DNA from: Methanomicrobiales archaeon
GTDB taxonomy: Archaea; Halobacteriota; Methanomicrobia; Methanomicrobiales; JACTUA01
Direction of reading: 5' to 3'
Length of the DNA stretch: 7,402 bases
Assembly: GCA_028678905.1 (NCBI GenBank)
Contig: JAJRCO010000143.1
Coordinates: 1-7,402 of the forward strand
Shown here piece by piece: positions 4,515-7,402 of this stretch; the stretch's first letter is position 1, and the number at the start of each line of letters is the position of its first letter. The notes beneath the pieces are model-generated. The model was not told the DNA's origin and did no database searches. It was given only the letters and a program-made list of their open reading frames with translations. The position numbers were made by a program, and so were the translations under genes.

Positions 4515-5460
4515 TCACCCGTACCCGGAACGCCTTCTTCAATGCCTGGACGACCTGCCCTTTGAAGAAGTAGAGTGAGGCCAGGCCACCCACCGCGGTG
4601 ACCACATTCTTGATCAGGTGGTCGATGATCGCGATCAGGGTTGCGGTCACCGCTGGCATCCCGGCCAGGCTGAAGGTGATGGCCAGGGCTGCTTCGTACG
4701 TGCCGATACCCCCGGGAGTGATCGGGACTGCTTTGACCAGATTGCCGATGGCGATGGCCAACACTACCACCGGAAATACGACCTCCTGACGGAACATCAA
4801 GATCACCACCACGCAGACCAGGATATCCATCATCCAGATAAATATCGAGGTGAGAGAGAGGATAGCGAGAGAACGGGGGCCCAAGGAAGCCTGACGGACC
4901 TCCTGCATCAGCCGCAAAACCATCTTAATGTACCGGTTATCCGATTCGAGCATGCCCATGACATACAGGAGGGCAACAAAGATCCCTCCCCCCACCAGCG
5001 GTATAGTGATGACGGTGAAGAACCAGCCGGGAACGTTGAATACGAAGTTCAGGGAAAGGAAGCCCAGTAGGGCTACCATGACCACGTCGAAGATCCGCTC
5101 CACCACGAGGGAAGAAAGCCCCTGGGAGTAGGTAGCCCGGCCCTGGTCCTTTAAGATGAACATCCGCACCAGATCTCCCAGGCGGGCCGGAACCACCAGG
5201 TTCGCGGTCTGGGAGAGCAGTACCATGGCCGTAGAATGCATGGTGGTGATGCGAATGGCCAGGCCGTCCAGGATAACGACATACCGCAAGCCCCGCACAA
5301 ACCAGGTAAATCCGGCGATGATCAGCGCGAGAATCAGGTACTGGGGGATGGCCGTGGCGATGGCGGCCGGCAGGCTGTCCCGTACCTGGTATAGCATGTA
5401 GATGAGGATCCCACCGGCGATCACCGCCGGAATCACGATGCCACTAATTCTTTTCCACAT
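4489..5460 (-). CDS. Flippase-like membrane protein (LPG synthase TM / UPF0104 family)
   Basis: From ATG 5460 this is 323 residues, typical for stand-alone members of the family (Pfam LPG_synthase_TM). It has about eight membrane segments. The signatures ANLVVPARLGDLVRMFILK (86-104), SSLVVERIFDVV (116-127) and ITPGGIGTYEAALAI (247-261) are the family hallmarks. The frame is open further upstream to 5814, but that part is an out-of-frame reading of the glycosyltransferase gene and lacks family similarity, so I start at MWKRISGIV. GGTGG lies seven bases before this ATG. The family includes the membrane half of MprF and archaeal proteins found next to surface glycosylation genes (AglD-like contexts). 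A role in moving a lipid or lipid-linked sugar across the membrane is an inference. It overlaps the preceding glycosyltransferase gene by 17 bases and the following DUF2298 gene by 26 bases, so the three are probably translated together. Confidence 0.9.
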   Translation of the reverse strand: MWKRISGIVIPAVIAGGILIYMLYQVRDSLPAAIATAIPQYLILALIIAGFTWFVRGLRYVVILDGLAIRITTMHSTAMVLLSQTANLVVPARLGDLVRMFILKDQGRATYSQGLSSLVVERIFDVVMVALLGFLSLNFVFNVPGWFFTVITIPLVGGGIFVALLYVMGMLESDNRYIKMVLRLMQEVRQASLGPRSLAILSLTSIFIWMMDILVCVVVILMFRQEVVFPVVVLAIAIGNLVKAVPITPGGIGTYEAALAITFSLAGMPAVTATLIAIIDHLIKNVVTAVGGLASLYFFKGQVVQALKKAFRVRVSGEESLGD

Positions 5461-6160
5461 GCAACTGCCACCAGAGGCCGAAGATCGCCTTACCCATCGA
5501 AAACACGTCCTTTGCCCGTACCGTGGTGCCTTTTCCCTCCTGCCAATGCACCGGGAACTCCCGCACCCGGAGTCCCTGCGCCTGAGCCCGCACCAGTATC
5601 TCGGTATCCCAGAACCAGTGGGTTGCCCGCACCGAACCCAGGAGGGAGAGCACCTTCTCCCGGTGGAAGGATTTGAACCCGCACTGGTGATCGTGCAGAG
5701 TGCTTCCCAACACGACCCGAACCAGCCAGTTGTATACCCGGCTGGGGATCTCCCGCGTGCCGGATCGCATGACCCGGCTTTCGGGGAGGAGGCGGGATCC
5801 GGTGGCCAGGTCATACCCGTCCCGGATGGACTGGATCAGTTCGGAAAGATGGGTCATATCGGTCGCCAGGTCTACGTCATAATAGCAGAGGATCTCTCCC
5901 TCCGCCTCCCGCATCACCCGGGTGAGTGCCCGGCCTCTTCCCTGCCGTTCGTCGCTATGCACCAGACGGATCCGGGGATCACGCCGCGCCTGCTCTTGCA
6001 CGTACTCGGCACTGCCATCAGTGCTCCCGTCCTCTGCCACGACCAGCTCGAAAGAATCGGTGATTCGGGAAAGAGCCTCCATAGACCGTGGGATCGCATT
6101 TTCCAGAGAAGTACGATCATTGTAGACCGGCAGGATGGCGGTCACCTCAACGTTATTCAC
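5444..6160 (-). CDS. GT2 glycosyltransferase, dolichyl-phosphate sugar synthase-like
   Basis: This 238-residue protein is a family 2 glycosyltransferase. It has the entry strand TAILPVYND (7-15), the nucleotide-binding EDGSTDGS (43-50), the metal-binding D95-V96-D97 (YYDVDLA) and HDHQCGFKSF (156-165). It also has the acceptor-side HWFWDTEIL (181-189), with a FPVHWQEGKGTTV end motif. This pattern is that of dolichyl-phosphate mannosyl- or glucosyltransferases (DPM1/ALG5-like) acting on the cytoplasmic face with a nucleotide sugar. There is no long C-terminal membrane domain; the end is short (ALFGLWWQLH-like hydrophobic stretch near 224-234), so it may attach weakly or rely on partners. The GTG start at 6160 overlaps the TGA of the FAD gene as GTGA, a sign of coupling. 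The sugar and acceptor cannot be told from sequence. Next gene is the flippase-like protein. Confidence 0.92.
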   Translation of the reverse strand: MNNVEVTAILPVYNDRTSLENAIPRSMEALSRITDSFELVVAEDGSTDGSAEYVQEQARRDPRIRLVHSDERQGRGRALTRVMREAEGEILCYYDVDLATDMTHLSELIQSIRDGYDLATGSRLLPESRVMRSGTREIPSRVYNWLVRVVLGSTLHDHQCGFKSFHREKVLSLLGSVRATHWFWDTEILVRAQAQGLRVREFPVHWQEGKGTTVRAKDVFSMGKAIFGLWWQLHVEKN

Positions 6161-7392
6161 GATCCCAACCCATTCTTCAGCAGGGTGGCGGCCTCGGTCC
6201 CGGCCCGGATCGATCCTTCCATGCTCCGCTCCGGATAATTTGGCCGGCTGAACATACCCGCCATATACAGACCGTTTTTCTCATACTCCGGAATCAAAGA
6301 CTGGTATCCAGCCACGTAGATCGGGCCGGCAAAACGGTCAACCGCGAGCCGGTGCCAGTGGATATCTGCCTCTGCAGCACCGAACCGGCGCGAGAAATCG
6401 TTGAGCATCCGTTCTTCCAGGTGTGCAGATGGTTTTCCCGAAAAATAGGAACCGAGATAGATGATACTCTCCCCGTACCGGTCGCGGGGAACGAAGCTGG
6501 TATGAGCGACTACGGCACCATAGGGTGCGGGATCCTTCATATTCACCCAGTAGATGCCCTCTGTTACCTCCCTTTCCAAGCCGAGAGTCATACAGGCCGC
6601 ACCCTGGTAGGGAATTGAGGGCATGGTGAGTCCAGAGATCCGTTCGACCTCGGAGGGAGGGATGGTGGAAAGGACCCGGTCATAGGGGCGGCCGTTCACG
6701 ACCCACTTCTCTCCGTTCTTTCGTAGCTCGGTGAGCGGTTCGTTGCGGTGGATGGTGCATCCGGCGGCGGTGCAGGATTGCTCCAGGGCGCCGATCAGCT
6801 GTTCAAATCCCCCTTTCAGGTATCCCAGGTGTTCCCCGGAGACTCCCCGATGGGATCGGATCGCGATCCGACTCACCAGCCAGGCAGCGGATACCGTGGA
6901 TCGCATCTCCCCGAATTTACTGGCCAGCAAGGGTTCGAAGAACGATTCGTACAGGTTCCTTCCGTACCTGTTCACCACAAAGTCTTCGGCCGTAATAGAG
7001 TCCAGGGTCTGGATATCCTTCTTCCGGGCACCCAAAGTGAGGATTGCCAGGCGGACCTTGTCCAGAAGGGAGAGGTGTGGATACGCCAGGATCTCCCGCG
7101 GAGTGGTGAGGGGGTAGAGGGAGCCGTGCACATAATACCCGGTGGTACCGCTACGCCATTCCAGGCGATCCCGGATCCCGAGCTTCTCCAGAAGGGAGAA
7201 CAGGGCGGCGTCTGTGGGGAAGCAGTGGTGGTAATACCGCTCGATGGTGTACTGGTCCATGTGGTAAGAAGACAGGCAGCCGCCAAGGACCGGCTGCTTT
7301 TCCAATACGTCCACCGAGGCTGCCGGGGAGAGATTATGGGCAGCCACGAGCCCACATAATCCACCGCCGACTATGCAGATGTCCTTTTTCAA
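6157..7392 (-). CDS. FAD-dependent amine-oxidase-like oxidoreductase
   Basis: This 411-residue protein has the N-terminal Rossmann motif IVGGGLCGL (7-15) with E31 at the end of the second strand (VLEK) for the FAD ribose. The GG-doublet segment VLGGCLSSY (35-43) follows, and the C-terminal FAD closure NGLYMAGM with RSMEGSIRAGTEAA (373-402). The middle contains YYHHCFPTD (53-61), GYLKGGFEQLIGAL (190-203) and DRVLSTIPP (238-246). It belongs to the amine oxidase / protoporphyrinogen oxidase / phytoene desaturase clan; the substrate is not evident. The start is a TTG at 7392 because an in-frame TAA lies three bases before it and the Rossmann motif needs residues from this point; no SD is visible in the ten bases available. 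Adjacent glycosyltransferase, flippase-like and DUF2298 genes suggest a role with sugar nucleotides (UDP-galactopyranose-mutase-like chemistry) or with the polyprenyl chain, as inference. Confidence 0.88.
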   Translation of the reverse strand: MKKDICIVGGGLCGLVAAHNLSPAASVDVLEKQPVLGGCLSSYHMDQYTIERYYHHCFPTDAALFSLLEKLGIRDRLEWRSGTTGYYVHGSLYPLTTPREILAYPHLSLLDKVRLAILTLGARKKDIQTLDSITAEDFVVNRYGRNLYESFFEPLLASKFGEMRSTVSAAWLVSRIAIRSHRGVSGEHLGYLKGGFEQLIGALEQSCTAAGCTIHRNEPLTELRKNGEKWVVNGRPYDRVLSTIPPSEVERISGLTMPSIPYQGAACMTLGLEREVTEGIYWVNMKDPAPYGAVVAHTSFVPRDRYGESIIYLGSYFSGKPSAHLEERMLNDFSRRFGAAEADIHWHRLAVDRFAGPIYVAGYQSLIPEYEKNGLYMAGMFSRPNYPERSMEGSIRAGTEAATLLKNGLGS

Positions 7393-7394
7393 TG

Positions 7395-7402
7395 TTTATA
7401 TA
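7395..7402 (-). promoter_or_regulatory. TATATAAA box next to the start of the FAD gene
   Basis: The minus strand reads TATATAAA two bases before the TTG start. As a TATA box it would place transcription start about 20 bases inside the gene, which would remove the FAD-binding motif. It therefore either drives nothing here or is part of an AT-rich upstream region that continues beyond the window. Confidence 0.2.

Noticed and set aside
5461..5814. 118-residue N-terminal extension of the flippase-like protein
   Set aside because: It is an alternative-frame reading of the glycosyltransferase gene, rich in R, S, G, C and W and without membrane segments; the ATG at 5460 has its own SD and gives the usual family length.

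Overview
The window looks like a euryarchaeal methanogen chromosome, most likely Methanomicrobiales. It has archaeal-type ribosomal proteins L7Ae, S28e and L24e followed by nucleoside diphosphate kinase, AT-rich TATA-like boxes upstream of genes, frequent GTG/TTG starts, and a small winged-helix protein of a family I know from methanogens and haloarchaea. The genus is an inference; nothing here fixes it.

Layout from left to right. (1) 1-365, minus strand: the N-terminal 121 codons of a MarC-family membrane protein, cut by the window edge. (2) 422-673, minus: an 83-residue winged-helix protein (DUF7123-like). Its divergent partner at 864-989, plus, is a 41-residue zinc-ribbon protein, the only plus-strand gene I support. 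The 190-base gap between them is AT-rich and holds two short palindromes, two (ACAT)n tracts, a tandem direct repeat and probable promoters for both genes. (3) 990-1157: no gene; an oligo-T tract ends the next operon. (4) 1158-2408, minus: a tight operon rpl7ae - rps28e - rpl24e - ndk, with a TATA-like box at about 2483-2490 and a structured leader that may bind L7Ae itself. (5) 2514-7392, minus: four overlapping genes encoding an FAD-dependent amine-oxidase-like oxidoreductase, a dolichyl-phosphate-sugar-synthase-like GT2 glycosyltransferase, a flippase-like membrane protein of the lysylphosphatidylglycerol synthase TM family, and a large polytopic DUF2298 (Chlor_Arch_YYY) protein.

Gene cooperation. 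The ribosomal/ndk operon is translation housekeeping plus nucleotide supply. The four-gene cassette looks like a cell-surface or lipid-linked glycan module. The GT2 would load sugar on a polyprenyl phosphate, the flippase-like protein could move a lipid or lipid-sugar, and the DUF2298 protein, with its many membrane segments and a C-terminal soluble domain, could be a GT-C-like enzyme using it. The FAD enzyme would modify the sugar or the polyprenyl chain. This pathway is inferred from families and overlaps, not shown by the sequence.

The strongest candidates for something undescribed are the FAD/GT2/flippase/DUF2298 cassette, the leader of the L7Ae gene, and the divergent winged-helix/zinc-ribbon pair with its repeat-rich promoter region.
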